Below are positions 28,921 to 39,174 of a stretch of 64,000 nt of DNA, piece by piece. The stretch spans positions 31,445,876 to 31,509,875 of the forward strand of contig NC_085872.1 of NCBI RefSeq assembly GCF_034702125.1, in the 5' to 3' direction. The stretch comes from Engraulis encrasicolus (Eukaryota > Chordata > Actinopteri > Clupeiformes > Engraulidae). The translations under genes and the position numbers were made by a program. Under the pieces are notes generated by a model. It was not told where the DNA came from. It did not search any database and worked only from the letters and a program-made list of their open reading frames with translations. Every line of letters starts with the position of its first letter. The stretch's first letter is position 1.

Positions 28921-31386
28921 TCAAGGGACGGCCCCAGAAGTCCCAAAAAGAGGCTCCACCAAACCGGGCGGGCGGAGGGGGGAACCAGCGGAGGGATAGG
29001 GCGAGGCAGAGAGTCCGGCAGAAGCAGAGGCACGGGCAGGCGCAGAGGGCCGTGCCGAGGCAGAGGAATAGGTCGAAGCACAGGAATGGGCTGAGGATGT
29101 GGCACAGGTCGTGGAATGGGCAGAGGCAGAGGGCACAGGTGGTGGTCCAGAGGCTGACACAGCAGTGCGGGGTACATTCACAGGAACAAACACAGGGACT
29201 TTTAAAGGCACAGTAACGGGGACAGACACAGGAACAATGACTGGAACGATGACAGGGACAGGTACAGTCACAACGACGTTGACGAAGACAGGTGCTGGAC
29301 AAAGGGTTGCTGAATGGGCTGGAACAAAGACAGGGACTCTGACAGACACAGGGGTAGGTACTTGGATGCAGACAGGGACTGACACTTGGACAGTGAGAGG
29401 TACAGTTACAGGGATGGTGACTGGCACGGGAACAAGCAGGGGTCCAGGAAGCACTGGATGATGGTCAGACGTGAGATCAGGTTTGTGCACAGGAGGTGGG
29501 ACAGACTTGAACACATGGGACACAAGAGGCGGGACAGGCTGGGATACAGGACTTGGGAAAGGTGTAGAAACAGGAGATAATTGGGGAGGTAGGTATGCAG
29601 GAGGCAGGGCAGGCTGGCAGGCAGACGAAGACAGGTAGGCAGGGTCAGCAGACGCAGGATCCGGAGCACACTGGGAGGTGGGATCAGGAACAGGAGAGGC
29701 GGGATTGTGGGCGGAGCCACCTGGGCAGTGGCCAGGGTCATCTGGACAGGGGGCGGAGTCAGCAGGAGTGGGGGCGGAGCTCACAGAACCAAGAGCCAGG
29801 CCATCAAGGACAGGGGCAGAGCCATCGGGACCAGGGGCGGAGCCATCAAGGACAGGGGCGGAGCCACCCGGGCCGGGGGCGGAGCCATCAAGGACAGGGG
29901 CGGAGCCAGCGGGACCAGGGGCGGAGCCACCCGAAACAGGGGCGGAGCCATCCGCGTCAGGGGCGGAGCCACCCGGGTCAGGGGCGGAGCCATCAGGGCC
30001 AGGGGTGGGGCCAGCGGGAGCAGGAGCGGAGTCATCCAGGTTGGGGGCGGAGCCATCAAGGTCAGGGGCTGAGCCAGTGGGGCTGGAGGCAGTGCCAGCA
30101 GGCAAAAGGGCAGCCACAGGTCCATCAGAGGTGGCGACTTCATAGCCACAGGTGGACACGGCAGGATGGCCATCTTCTTGGAGGGCTGCGCCAGTCACGG
30201 GCCTAACCTCAAGGGCAACTGCAGCCGCAGGGGTGTGGACAGTTGCGAGACTGGTGTCCAGCGGGTCAGGCATATCAGGGGGTCCGCCATCAGGCGGGTC
30301 AGGCAGGTCAGGGGGGCCGCCATTAGGCGGGTCAGGCAGATCAGGGGGTCCGCCATTAGGCGGGTCAGGCATATCAGGGGGGCCGCCATTAGGCGGGTCA
30401 GGCAGATCAGGGGGGCCGCCATCAGGCGGGTCAGGCAGATCAGGGGGGCCGCCATTAGGCGGGTCAGGCAGATCAGGGGGGCCGGCATCAGGACAGGCGG
30501 ACAGGGCCTGGGGTCTGGCTGCAGAGAGGGCCAGGGGTCCAGCTGCAAACAGGATTGGGGGACAGGATTGGGGGTCCGGCTGCAGAGAGGTCAGGCAGGT
30601 GGACGGTATTGCGGCCAGGGGTCTCAGACGAATCGAGGGTCTCAGCCAGAGCGGGGGTCCCGGACGGAGCAACGTCTTCAGGGAACTCTGCCTGAACGAC
30701 GTCTTCGGGGGTCCCAGACGGAACGACGCCTTCGGAGGTCCAGGAAGGAACGAACCCTTCGGGGGTCCAGGGCGGAAGGTCGTCTTCTGGGGCCCTGGAT
30801 GGAAGGTCGTCTTCTGGGGTCCTGGACCGAACAGCGCCTTTGGGGGTCCCGGACGAAACGACGTCTTTGGGGGTCCCGGACAGAACGACGTCTTCCGGGG
30901 GTCCGGATGGAACGACGTCTTCCGGGGATCCGGATGGAACGGCACCTTCGGGGGTCCGGGACGGAACGGCGTCTTCGGGGGTCCGGGACGGAACGGCGCC
31001 TTCGGGGGTCCCGGACGAAACGACGTCTTTGGGGGTCCCGGACGGAACAACGTCTTCCGGGGGTCCGGACGGAACGGCACCTTCGGGGGTCCGGGACGGA
31101 ACGGCGCCTTCGGGGGTCCGGGACGGAACGGCGCCTTCGGGGGTCCGGGACGGAACGGCGCCTTCGGGGGTCCGGGACGGAACGGCGCCTTCGGGGGTCC
31201 CGGACAGAGCGACGTCTTTGGGGGTCCCGGACAGAGCGACGTCTTCGGGGGTCCCGGACAGAGCGACGTCTTCTGGGGGCCCGGATGAAGAGACGCCTTG
31301 GAGGGTCCCGGACGGACCCCTCGGCGGGTCTTCGGAGGTTGGCGTTTCAGCTGCGTTCGGCTCGTGAACTGGCGTCTCAGCAGCAT
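28921..31386 (-). CDS. 821-codon Pro-rich open frame across three minisatellites
   Basis: Overlaps the gag-like ORF in another frame and continues to the end of the internal region. It consists of nine-residue repeats (PGPPKTSF), eleven-residue repeats (GGPPDLPDPPN), seven-residue repeats (GSAPDLD) and Val-Pro-rich sequence. It stays open because all three minisatellite units are multiples of three. Stretches between repeats (PVTGAALQEDGHPAV) look like ordinary coding sequence. There is no start signal of its own; it could be reached by frameshift or splicing, or be meaningless. Confidence 0.35.
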   Translation of the reverse strand: MLLRRQFTSRTQLKRQPPKTRRGVRPGPSKASLHPGPQKTSLCPGPPKTSLCPGPPKTSLCPGPPKAPFRPGPPKAPFRPGPPKAPFRPGPPKAPFRPGPPKVPFRPDPRKTLFRPGPPKTSFRPGPPKAPFRPGPPKTPFRPGPPKVPFHPDPRKTSFHPDPRKTSFCPGPPKTSFRPGPPKALFGPGPQKTTFHPGPQKTTFRPGPPKGSFLPGPPKASFRLGPPKTSFRQSSLKTLLRPGPPLWLRPSIRLRPLAAIPSTCLTSLQPDPQSCPPILFAAGPLALSAARPQALSACPDAGPPDLPDPPNGGPPDLPDPPDGGPPDLPDPPNGGPPDMPDPPNGGPPDLPDPPNGGPPDLPDPPDGGPPDMPDPLDTSLATVHTPAAAVALEVRPVTGAALQEDGHPAVSTCGYEVATSDGPVAALLPAGTASSPTGSAPDLDGSAPNLDDSAPAPAGPTPGPDGSAPDPGGSAPDADGSAPVSGGSAPGPAGSAPVLDGSAPGPGGSAPVLDGSAPGPDGSAPVLDGLALGSVSSAPTPADSAPCPDDPGHCPGGSAHNPASPVPDPTSQCAPDPASADPAYLSSSACQPALPPAYLPPQLSPVSTPFPSPVSQPVPPLVSHVFKSVPPPVHKPDLTSDHHPVLPGPLLVPVPVTIPVTVPLTVQVSVPVCIQVPTPVSVRVPVFVPAHSATLCPAPVFVNVVVTVPVPVIVPVIVPVSVPVTVPLKVPVFVPVNVPRTAVSASGPPPVPSASAHSTTCATSSAHSCASTYSSASARPSAPARASASAGLSASPYPSAGSPLRPPGLVEPLFGTSGAVP
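29800..30110. repeat. Minisatellite, 21-bp unit (GGGGCGGAGCCAYCMRGG...)
   Basis: About 14 units around 'ggggcggagccatcaaggaca', with substitutions between units. Confidence 0.9.
30266..30490. repeat. Minisatellite, 33-bp unit
   Basis: About 7 units around 'ggcgggtcaggcagatcagg' plus 'ggggccgccatta'. Confidence 0.9.
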
Positions 31387-31933
31387 CAGGCTCTGGGTCT
31401 AGGTGAGATGGGTTGGCCAAGGCTGCTCTTTCTTCCACTGCCAGCAGAAGTCTCAATTGCTTCTCATGAAGCTGCATGCTCTCCCTTTCATCAGTGAGGC
31501 CAAACTGTAGCAGCCATGGCCTCTGCTGCAGGGTGTCGGTAAGAATTCTCACTGCCACCAGCTGCCTCTTGGTGTTCATCACGGAGTTGAGGGCTGGCGT
31601 CAACCTCTTCCTCAGGGTGTAAAATTCCTCCAAATGTTTGAGGCAGGTAGCGATGTCAGGCTGCTGGGTCGGATGGACAGATGGACAGGCTGGAGCTGAA
31701 CAGACGGGCAGAGTGGACGGGGCTGGACTGGGAGGCAGAGTGGACGGGGTTGGACCGGGGCTGGACAGAGGCAAAGCATTCCGGAGGGCCAGCCATTCTG
31801 TGAGCTTGTCAAGTTGTTCTTGGTTCTGCTGGATCTGTTGCTCTTGTTTTTGGATGTGGTGACGAAGCTGGATGGCAGTAGGTGATTCGGGGTCATCAGA
31901 AGTCTGGCGGGGGGTGGCGTGCGCTGGGTCCAT
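30488..31933 (-). CDS. Gag-like ORF running into a 27-bp minisatellite
   Basis: Starts MDPAHATPRQTSDDPE 17 bp inside the 5' LTR, as Gypsy-type gag genes do. It has a coiled-coil Gln-rich N-terminus (QLRHHIQKQEQQIQQNQEQL), a Pro-rich stretch and a helical region (HLEEFYTLRKRLTPAL, VMNTKRQLVAVRILTD, LHEKQLRLLLAVEERAAL), all reminiscent of Sushi/Gypsy Gag N-termini. From about residue 200 it becomes nine-residue repeats of the type SRTPEGAVP. No zinc knuckle is visible. Whether the repeat part is translated in this frame is unknown. Confidence 0.6.
   Translation of the reverse strand: MDPAHATPRQTSDDPESPTAIQLRHHIQKQEQQIQQNQEQLDKLTEWLALRNALPLSSPGPTPSTLPPSPAPSTLPVCSAPACPSVHPTQQPDIATCLKHLEEFYTLRKRLTPALNSVMNTKRQLVAVRILTDTLQQRPWLLQFGLTDERESMQLHEKQLRLLLAVEERAALANPSHLDPEPDAAETPVHEPNAAETPTSEDPPRGPSGTLQGVSSSGPPEDVALSGTPEDVALSGTPKDVALSGTPEGAVPSRTPEGAVPSRTPEGAVPSRTPEGAVPSRTPEGAVPSGPPEDVVPSGTPKDVVSSGTPEGAVPSRTPEDAVPSRTPEGAVPSGSPEDVVPSGPPEDVVLSGTPKDVVSSGTPKGAVRSRTPEDDLPSRAPEDDLPPWTPEGFVPSWTSEGVVPSGTPEDVVQAEFPEDVAPSGTPALAETLDSSETPGRNTVHLPDLSAAGPPILSPNPVCSWTPGPLCSQTPGPVRLS
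30690..31290. repeat. Minisatellite, 27-bp unit
   Basis: More than 20 units of the type 'gggacggaacggcgccttcg' plus 'ggggtcc'. The block at about 31070-31200 is nearly perfect, which indicates recent expansion. Confidence 0.92.
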
Positions 31934-31949
31934 CCTGGTCGGATCGTAC

Positions 31950-32863
31950 TGTCACGGTTCAGACAGACGAGGACCCAAGTGCGTCACATTAAAGAGAGTT
32001 TATTGATTTAAAGGGTAAAGGGATTTGGGAGAATGAGTCCAGGAGTCCAGGTGCCTGTGTGTGTGTGCCCCCCCAGTGGCGGAGAAGCATCCTTCGGAGC
32101 TGATGGAGGGGCCGGAAGTCCTGGGGGGAAACACACACACACAACAGGGCAAATTAATCAGGGCAGAAGTACCGTTCAGGGATATTCAAAAGAGTAGTCG
32201 AAAAGCAGAAGGCAGATCAGGATTACCGGGGCAGGAGAGAAGAGAGTCAGGCAGGTCCGGGTCGATCACTGGAAGTCAGCAGAGCGGGTTGGGTGGATAG
32301 ACAGGTGAGGGTTCAGGTGCAGGTTCTGGTAGGGGTTCGGGTTCGGGAAACAGACAGGTGGCCAGGAACGAGAACAAGACGAAGACACACACGGGTAGCA
32401 GAACTTGCAGACGATCCGACAAGGACAAACACAAAGACAGGACTAGATATACACAGAGGAATCAGGAGGGAGATGGGATACAGCTGGGAGGTGAACGAGA
32501 GACAATGAGTAGAGACAGGTGAGGACAATCAGACAGAGCAGAGACAGAACAGAGAGTAGAGAGGCAGATGATAGAAAGTACTTAAGGTAGTTAACAGGTA
32601 GAGAGAATCAGGTAGACAGAGACAACCAGATAGACAGACACACATAACAACAGAGACAGACACACATCACAACAGAGACAGACCAGACTCACAGAGAGAG
32701 AGAGAACAAGACAGGCAGACAGAGAGCAAGGCAGAGGGGCAGAGACAGAGAGACACAGAGACAGTGAGAGAGACAGGCAGGCAGAGAGAGCAAGGCAGAC
32801 GGGCAGAGAGAGAGAGAGAGAGAGAGAGAGACGGGGTCAGAGAGAGAGAGAGAGAGAGACGGG

Positions 32864-32898
<35 letters not shown>

Positions 32899-32901
32899 GG
32901 G

Positions 32902-32940
<39 letters not shown>

Positions 32941-32973
32941 GGGGTCAGAGAGAGAGAGAGAGAGAGAGACGGG

Positions 32974-33030
<57 letters not shown>

Positions 33031-33127
33031 GGGGTCAGAGACAGAGACAGACAGAGAGCGAGACAGAAAGGCAGAGAGATAAGAGCCAAGAGCTCAAAGA
33101 AGGATGCCAAGGAGCGAGGTCATGACA
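31950..33127 (-). repeat. 5' LTR (minus-strand element)
   Basis: 1,178 bp. Same unique part and the same (GA)n array, slightly longer. The minus-strand sequence that follows (gtacgatccgaccagg, just before the ATG at 31933) should hold the primer-binding site, but I cannot name the tRNA. Confidence 0.88.
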
Positions 33128-33132
33128 CTTTG

Positions 33133-33310
33133 GCGTCATCGTATCTCTTCTGGAGCATTGCTTTCATTGCCTTCCTCCCTGGGATGGTATACCTGGGGTC
33201 CAGAAGATTAACAAAATGTTTGAAATCATCGCTTTCCACCAGGGAAAATGGCAGCGCATCCTTTACGATGATGTTCAGCAGGGCCTCATCCAAAAGCTGT
33301 CTTCTGGGAA
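33133..33310 (-). pseudogene. hAT transposase, exon 5' of the LTR insertion
   Basis: A minus-strand acceptor (tattgcag) sits before 33310. The sequence VPRRQLLDEALLNIIVKDAL with SLVESDDFKHFVNLLDPRY is the hAT region just upstream of the catalytic core. It breaks off at the LTR border, and the frame resumes at about 27746. Confidence 0.8.
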
Positions 33311-33699
33311 CTGCAATACAAAAGACACTGTTAAAATAGGCCCGCTAATGTATAGAAGGGTACAGTTGGTAAAAAGGGAAAACTATACATCTTGCAATTA
33401 ATCATATTAGACCTATAACATTTATATAAGCTAAAATAATTGCATTTGTGTGTAACCAAGTGAAGTAACAATGTGCGTGTGACCAGAAGTGAAGTGACAA
33501 TGTGACTATTTTTCAGTGGTATGGGTGACACTTGAAAGGATATTAAGTGCGCTTTTTCAAGGCGATTCCCGGTACTCCCAGTGACAAATGCTTCCCCTCA
33601 TCCTTTGGTGCTCCTGGCGAGATGAAACAACATTAATACAATTTTCAAGCGCAATACACCATACATGCATGCAATAATGACACATTTTTAAGACCTCCA

Positions 33700-33993
33700 G
33701 TGCTGACATTGTCTCCTTGGGTGCTGGATGTTGCTTCAGAATGGTAGCAACAAAAGTGCCGCAGCATGGTGGAGGTATTCCCATTGAATGACAGCTCCTT
33801 GCGGCACACCAAACATCGAACCTTCGGGATATGTATAACTTTAAAACTTGTGCAACAAGACAGTCATGTTATCTTAGACAGTGTTGAAATAAAATAGAAT
33901 GTGTTATAAAGACAAATGTCTCACATCGCCGGGAGAAAATTGTTCGAAATGCTGCCAGGTGGGAGAAGTCCTCTTCTTTCTCGGAGGTTCCAT
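33700..33993 (-). pseudogene. hAT transposase N-terminus: BED zinc finger in two exons
   Basis: The ATG at 33993 starts MEPPRKKRTSPTWQHFEQF, with the aromatic residues of a BED finger. A donor gtgaga follows 33925, and the next exon starts at 33821 with VRCLVCRKELSFNGNTSTML followed by RHF and a downstream His. The CxxC...H(x)nH spacing gives the BED zinc finger that binds the transposon ends in ZBED/hAT-Ac transposases. No break is seen in this part, but the downstream gene is broken. Confidence 0.75.
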
Positions 33994-34129
33994 GTCGGAG
34001 TGTACAAACTTACTCTTCCTCAAATAAAACAGCTATAATAATTATTATTCTAGGCTAATATGAGACAATAACTGCTAGGCCTACAGCTATTCTGTTCAGG
34101 CTATAATAATGATAGGCTATATAGCTATA

Positions 34130-34146
34130 GCTATATAGCTATATAG

Positions 34147-34190
<44 letters not shown>

Positions 34191-34200
34191 TAAGGCTAAT
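34130..34200. repeat. (AT)n and (TAGCTA)n low-complexity tract
   Basis: 'atagctatatagct' units, then about 20 AT dinucleotides; the AT-rich surroundings extend from about 34020 to 34440, with a (TAC)n run near 34350. Confidence 0.85.
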
Positions 34201-35062
34201 ATAAGCTATGAAAATATATAATATAGGCTAGTATAATATAAACTAAGATATAGTATAGGCCAGGTAGGCTGTAATATAAACTACTACGGTATAACATAAC
34301 TACAGGCTACAATATAGAAAATACTGGGAATATGGGGGATTAGGAAAGGCTATACTACTACTACTACTACTACTACAAAATATATATATATAAAGGCCTA
34401 GTCTAAATCTATCGATATACTATGCTAAAGAACTTACAAACTAACTCTACACACTAAACCCTGTTTTTTTTTTTTTAAACTACGCCCTATGACAAACTAA
34501 TATTCTAAACTAAGTAACTAAGTCTAAACTAACTGATTGACTAACTAAATAACAGCTATGCTACGTACTGTCAAAACTAAACTGAAATTAACAAACTATA
34601 TGAACTGTCCACTAACTATCAATAACGCAACGCAAACTCAAACTTCTCTCAAACGCCAATGCAACCACACGCCAACTCAAAACCCATGAAGTGCGCGCAA
34701 TTCCCAACTCGCTTTAAGCGGAAGTGATACTCTATCTGAACCAATGACAACTCGCAGAATGTGAAGCACAATCTAACACATCTAACACAGTCACGGTAGG
34801 GACACATAGACGAGAATTTGCGAATTTTTCCATTGGTTCCTATGGAGCCACGCAAAGAGGGGCGAAGTCGAGCGAAACGACGCGAGCTGGGGCGAAGCGA
34901 AGCGAAGCACATTGGGAAAGTTTTAATGCTATGCAAATGAGGAGCGAATTTCGCCTGCCAACAACAAATCAAATCGATAGAAATGAAATGTCGTCACAGG
35001 GCGCCAATATTCGTTCATCTTGCACTTGCCCTTGCTTGTTGACATTTGCTGGCCATTTAAAA

Positions 35063-36506
35063 ATGGAGGAGAAGCTAGTACTCGCTGTCTATAACCACCC
35101 AGTATTATACGACACGTCTTTAAACATCTACAGAAATAACCTGCAGAAAAACGATGCCTGGAAGGCTATTGCAGAGCTCGTTGGAGTGAATGGTGGGTTC
35201 ATAAAAAATATTTATTTTTTGCAGAAAGACTATGCATGACATTAAAAACGGTGTAACGACAGTGTCTTCACAATGGCAGTTCTCAAGGTGGCATGAGCAT
35301 ACTCTTATTTCCTCTGTCTTAATTTAGTATTGGTCTAATGATGTATGTGTGTGCCTACCTCCAAGTTTTGCCAATAAAATAAAAAAAAAGATTGTATTTA
35401 CTTTGTTCAATTATTTGTGTCTGATGGTTGGTTGATCTTCCCATATCTTCCCATCTGACGACCTGGTGGCATTTGCACCCTACAACTTGGACTGAAGGAC
35501 ATGTGAACACAAAAACCCTCACTGTAGTTGTATCAAGCACAATAACTTTTCATAAGAAATAGGGTCATGACCATACAGTATTTGTCAGATGGTTGGTTGG
35601 TCTTCCCATATCTTCCCATCCATTGCTGGCATCTGTCCCACTTTTGCAAATAAACCTCATTTAAAAAAAGAGTATAGGCCTACATATCTGAGTATCTGTG
35701 TCTGATGGGTGGTTGATCTTCCCATATCTTCCCATCTGATGACCTAGCCAGGATCTATACCACATGCCAACTGAATTGAAAGAACACCAAGGCTTCATGT
35801 TTATTTATAATGACACTCTTTCACACGAGACATGCACACATTCATGCATGGTTGATGCCATTATTAAGATGACGCATATGCTATTCATTTTTAAACTCAT
35901 ATAGAGGATCAATGCCGGAAGAGATGGAAGGGCCTCCGGGATACGTACCGAAAAGAGAAGCAGAAGGAGAAGGAGAGGGCAAGGAGTGGGGCAGAAGCCT
36001 CTCATGGCAGGCAATGGCAATACTGCAACATAATGAGTTTCCTGGACCCTTTCCTGGGGTTCAGTGAAACTTCTGGGAATTTTCTGCGCGGTGATGGCGA
36101 GGTCTCCCTGACCGAGTCTGAAATCAGCGTGGAGGTAGGCCACACAGACGTCCAGCTGCCCCAGACCCCACAAATGCAGATGGTGCCATATCGGGGAGGC
36201 CACCTTGCCACATCCACCCCCACCCCTACTCCAGCTCCAACACGTGCTCCTGCACCTTCTGCTGCAGTGGGGAAGAAAAGGCCTGCACAGGAGCAGCTGA
36301 CCGCCTTCGAGACTAAACTGCTCGGTGCAGTAGAGTCTTTGAGGCCAGTGGAGGACGAGGACGAGCTCTTCTTTAAGAGCCTGATCCCCACCCTGAAGCG
36401 CCTTACGCCTTCCCGAAAGGCCGACCTGAAGTTGGCCTTCATGAGGATGGTTAACGACGCAGAGAGGGAAGAGGAGTTCCAGGAGTACACCCTGACCAAT
36501 TTGTAA
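35063..36506 (+). CDS. Harbinger-borne MADF-BESS DNA-binding protein (243 aa, two exons)
   Basis: Exons 35063-35192 and 35905-36506, joined by a GT-AG intron (donor gtgggt, acceptor atatag), total 732 nt with no break. Residues 1-85 form a MADF domain (a Myb/SANT relative): MEEKLVLAVYNHPVLYD, NNLQKNDAWKAIAELVG, then KRWKGLRDTYRKEKQKEK and QWQYCNIMSFLDPFLG. A Thr/Pro-rich linker follows, then a C-terminal BESS-type motif DELFFKSLIPTLKRL with KLAFMRMVNDAE. Harbinger transposons need a second, Myb-like protein that binds the ends and helps the transposase enter the nucleus. By position and fold this protein should fill that role; that part is inference. Start chosen at the first Met that gives a complete MADF helix 1. 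Confidence 0.88.
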
Positions 36507-36678
36507 TAGTAATATGTTCTGTTGTTGTTCTAGTTCTGTTGTTCTGTTGTGTTATTGTTATTCTGTTCTTATTCTATTCTAACCCTTCTGTTCGTATTCT
36601 GTTCATTAAATGTTACATTGATATGTCAATATGTCTCAATGCTGTCTGTGTTTTTATTCTGTTCATTTAATGTCATAT

Positions 36679-36867
36679 CAGTGGTGTAGTCTACTTTTTA
36701 TGGTGGGTATGCTGTATATTTGAGCATTTTTTGAAGTGGGTATACTGTATATATTTGTGCCATTCAAATCAATGGATAAATCAATTTTAAGTGGGTATAC
36801 TGAAATCCCTGAAATTTAGAAGTGGGTATACTCCGTATACCCGCGTTCTACATAGACTACACCACTG
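36679..36867. mobile_element. 189-bp hAT MITE with perfect 8-bp target duplication, inside the Harbinger element
   Basis: CAGTGGTGTAGTCTACTTTT pairs with CATAGACTACACCACTG. TGTCATAT flanks both ends (36671-36678, 36868-36875). Three internal 'gtgggtatact' repeats. Located just 3' of the MADF gene stop. Confidence 0.93.
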
Positions 36868-37588
36868 TGTCATATGTCTACATGCTGCAGACTGCAAAAC
36901 AGGTGGTCCACAAATGTAAAGCTGTTTTTCATACAGTTCATTCTTATAGGCCTACATTTTAATTCTTCATTCTGTGCCTTTTATTTTGGCAATTCCAGCT
37001 CCAGCTGTTCAGGCTATAGCTCTTAGGTGGAGTCAAATGGAATTCATTGCAGGCTGAACAGAAAGGTTAGCTTTACTACCACCTGCAGGTGTTTGTGTGT
37101 AACACGTTTTCTTTAGTAATCTTTATTGTTTCTGTACTTAAAACTAATACTATTAATCTAAAATAGTCTTAAGTTCTTGTTCAAAAGTATTGGGTATTGT
37201 TTTTACTTAAATTAAGAGTGCATAGATGCTCTTTCATTGAAACTAGAATAAGATAAAATGAGATTTAAAAAATATATATATAATATTATAATATAAAATA
37301 ATATAATATAATATAATATAATATAATATAATATAATATATATATTTGTAGGGTATGTGGGATAATTTCTTGACCTATCTCAAGGACATGGACACAGGGT
37401 AATAACTAATAACACATGTTGTGTAATATTAACTGACCTAAAGGAAAATGTCGAGCTACATGATATGTGACAGGAGGAAAGTGGAGAGATGGAATAATGC
37501 TGTAAATGATTGTGCACCATGGAGGAATATTGCTTTTCAATGAGCAAGATGGGTGGCTCTTAAAAGAGCCGTTGTTTACTGTGGAGCT

Positions 37589-39174
37589 ACACATTAGCCT
37601 TGGTCTCATTAGCCGCGCTTCAGCGGCCCGGGGCCGCCCGGGGCTCAGGAGAGTGGCCGGCTCGGAGCTGCCGGCCCCGGGCCATTTTTTGCCTGATCGG
37701 ACTCATAGCCGACCCCAGGCACATTCAGGTACACGCCTTGTTTGTGAAACGTCAGTCGGGCACAGCCCACTTTCGCCCCAAATCACAGAAGGACAACAAC
37801 AGAACAACGACAAAGAATAACAACATGCCCATTAACAACATGCATTCAACCAGCCATTATTGTTTAGCAATCGTTCAGCACTTATAAGAAGACGGTACTT
37901 AGAGGTGTGAATGCAGATTAAAACATGGCAAAGCTAGCAGCCATGTCAAACAGCCCAAGTTAAAATTTGAATTGGATCATATGCGAATCATGAGAATCAA
38001 TTGAGCACACAGCACCAATATCAACAAATATGTATTTATTTTCTATCACTAATGACGGACATTTAGGTAGTGTGCTTGTAGGTCCAGGTAAGATGACTGT
38101 CTCGTCTAAAAACGAACATTACACAAACTAGCAGTGCGCTAAAAACATGCTAAAAGCATGCTAACAAAATCATCACCTGGAGTCTGCCTGATCTGACACC
38201 CAGACCAACGAAGCTAATTTGGTCAAAATCCAAAAAACAAGAAGTTATTATCTTACTCTTGGCGTAATCACAGGTACTTGTGGGTTGAATCAAATAATTC
38301 CAGAAACTCGTCAACAACTCCAGAAAGTAATGTGATGATGCTTTGTTTATTAACTGTAGCCATTCACTTGAATGGAACTCTGCAGCACTCATCTGCTTGT
38401 TAATGCGGACTCTGGGGGAGACTGCCTGCCGCAAGTGTCCTGCTACGGAACACAGAGAGATGAGCCACGCACGCGACTCTCCTCAACACGGCTGTAGTGA
38501 TTAACCAGCCATGGAAAAAATAAATTGAGACTGTGAATTGCGATGTTTACAAGGAAATAATTTTAATCAATAACAATGAAATACCCAAAAAAGCAATACC
38601 CATGTCAGATTCGAATATTAATGGCCAATTAATATTCGTTCGAATGTCTCGACTTATATTCGAATATCGAAGTCAAAGGCTAAGTGGAAAGCATGCCAAA
38701 TCACGATAATGGCACAAGAGTTGGCGGCTAAAAGCAGAAAAAAAGCGACATGACTTAGCTATGACATCCCAAGTTTAAGTGTAGTGGTGCCCATGCCCTG
38801 ATAACAACAAAAAAGTTATGTTGGCTAAATAACTTTAAAAACACAAACAGAAGTGCCAAGGTTGCATCTTATGAAATTATGCCATAAGAAAGCCAAACAC
38901 CCCAAACTAATGCTTAACCATAATTTGCCCAGAATTTAGCGATAAGTCCCCCATGCAGCCACATTATTACACAGAGGTTGACCCCGCCTCCGAGCCTCGG
39001 CGGTGCTTGCTGGCCCATCGAATTCGACGGGCCAGGGAAAACGGCCCTTAGCCCCACAACCTGGCCCGGCGGCCATCTTTAGCACCTAGCCCCCTTTTTG
39101 ATGAGATCACCGTCAGCCCCCTTTTGTCCGGGCCAGCCCGGGGCTGGCCCTGCTGTGAGACCAAGGCTAATGTG
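37589..39174. mobile_element. GC-rich element inserted at the 3' end of the Harbinger transposase gene
   Basis: ACACATTAGCCTTGGTCTCA (from about 37589) is mirrored by TGAGACCAAGGCTAATGTGT (to about 39174). GC-rich inner segments 'cggcccggggccgcccgggg' (left) and 'ccagcccggggctggccc' (right) lie just inside each end. No clear target duplication, superfamily unknown. It contains an hAT fragment at 37824-38690. Its right end provides the new transposase stop. Confidence 0.65.
37824..38690. mobile_element. Left-truncated copy of the hAT element at 59621-60703
   Basis: From 'cccattaacaacatgcattc' to 'atatcgaagtcaaaggctaa' it is nearly identical to about 59822-60703, with only scattered differences (for example one missing base in 'caaaaaacaag'). 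The left ~200 bp including the TIR are missing. Confidence 0.88.

Larger units (their letters stand above)
27752..33127 (-). mobile_element. Non-autonomous LTR retrotransposon (5.4 kb) with gag-like ORF and tandem-repeat interior
   Basis: Two near-identical LTRs (27752-28909 and 31950-33127) begin TGTCACGG and end TCATGACA on the + strand. A polypurine tract (read on the minus strand as gagggggggttc) abuts 28910, which sets the orientation as minus. Imperfect 5-bp flanks CTTAG/CTTTG agree with the interrupted hAT frame. There is no recognisable protease, RT, RNase H or integrase. The LTRs differ mainly by (GA)n length and a few substitutions, so the insertion is young. Confidence 0.87.

Noticed and set aside
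30690..31290. CRISPR-like regular array
   Set aside because: Repeats are directly adjacent 27-bp units without unique spacers, in a vertebrate genome; this is a minisatellite.
30152..31497. Plus-strand Gly/Ser/Arg-rich open frames of 378 and 443 codons in the LTR element
   Set aside because: Antisense to the orientation given by the polypurine tract and gag-like ORF; open only because repeat units are multiples of three.
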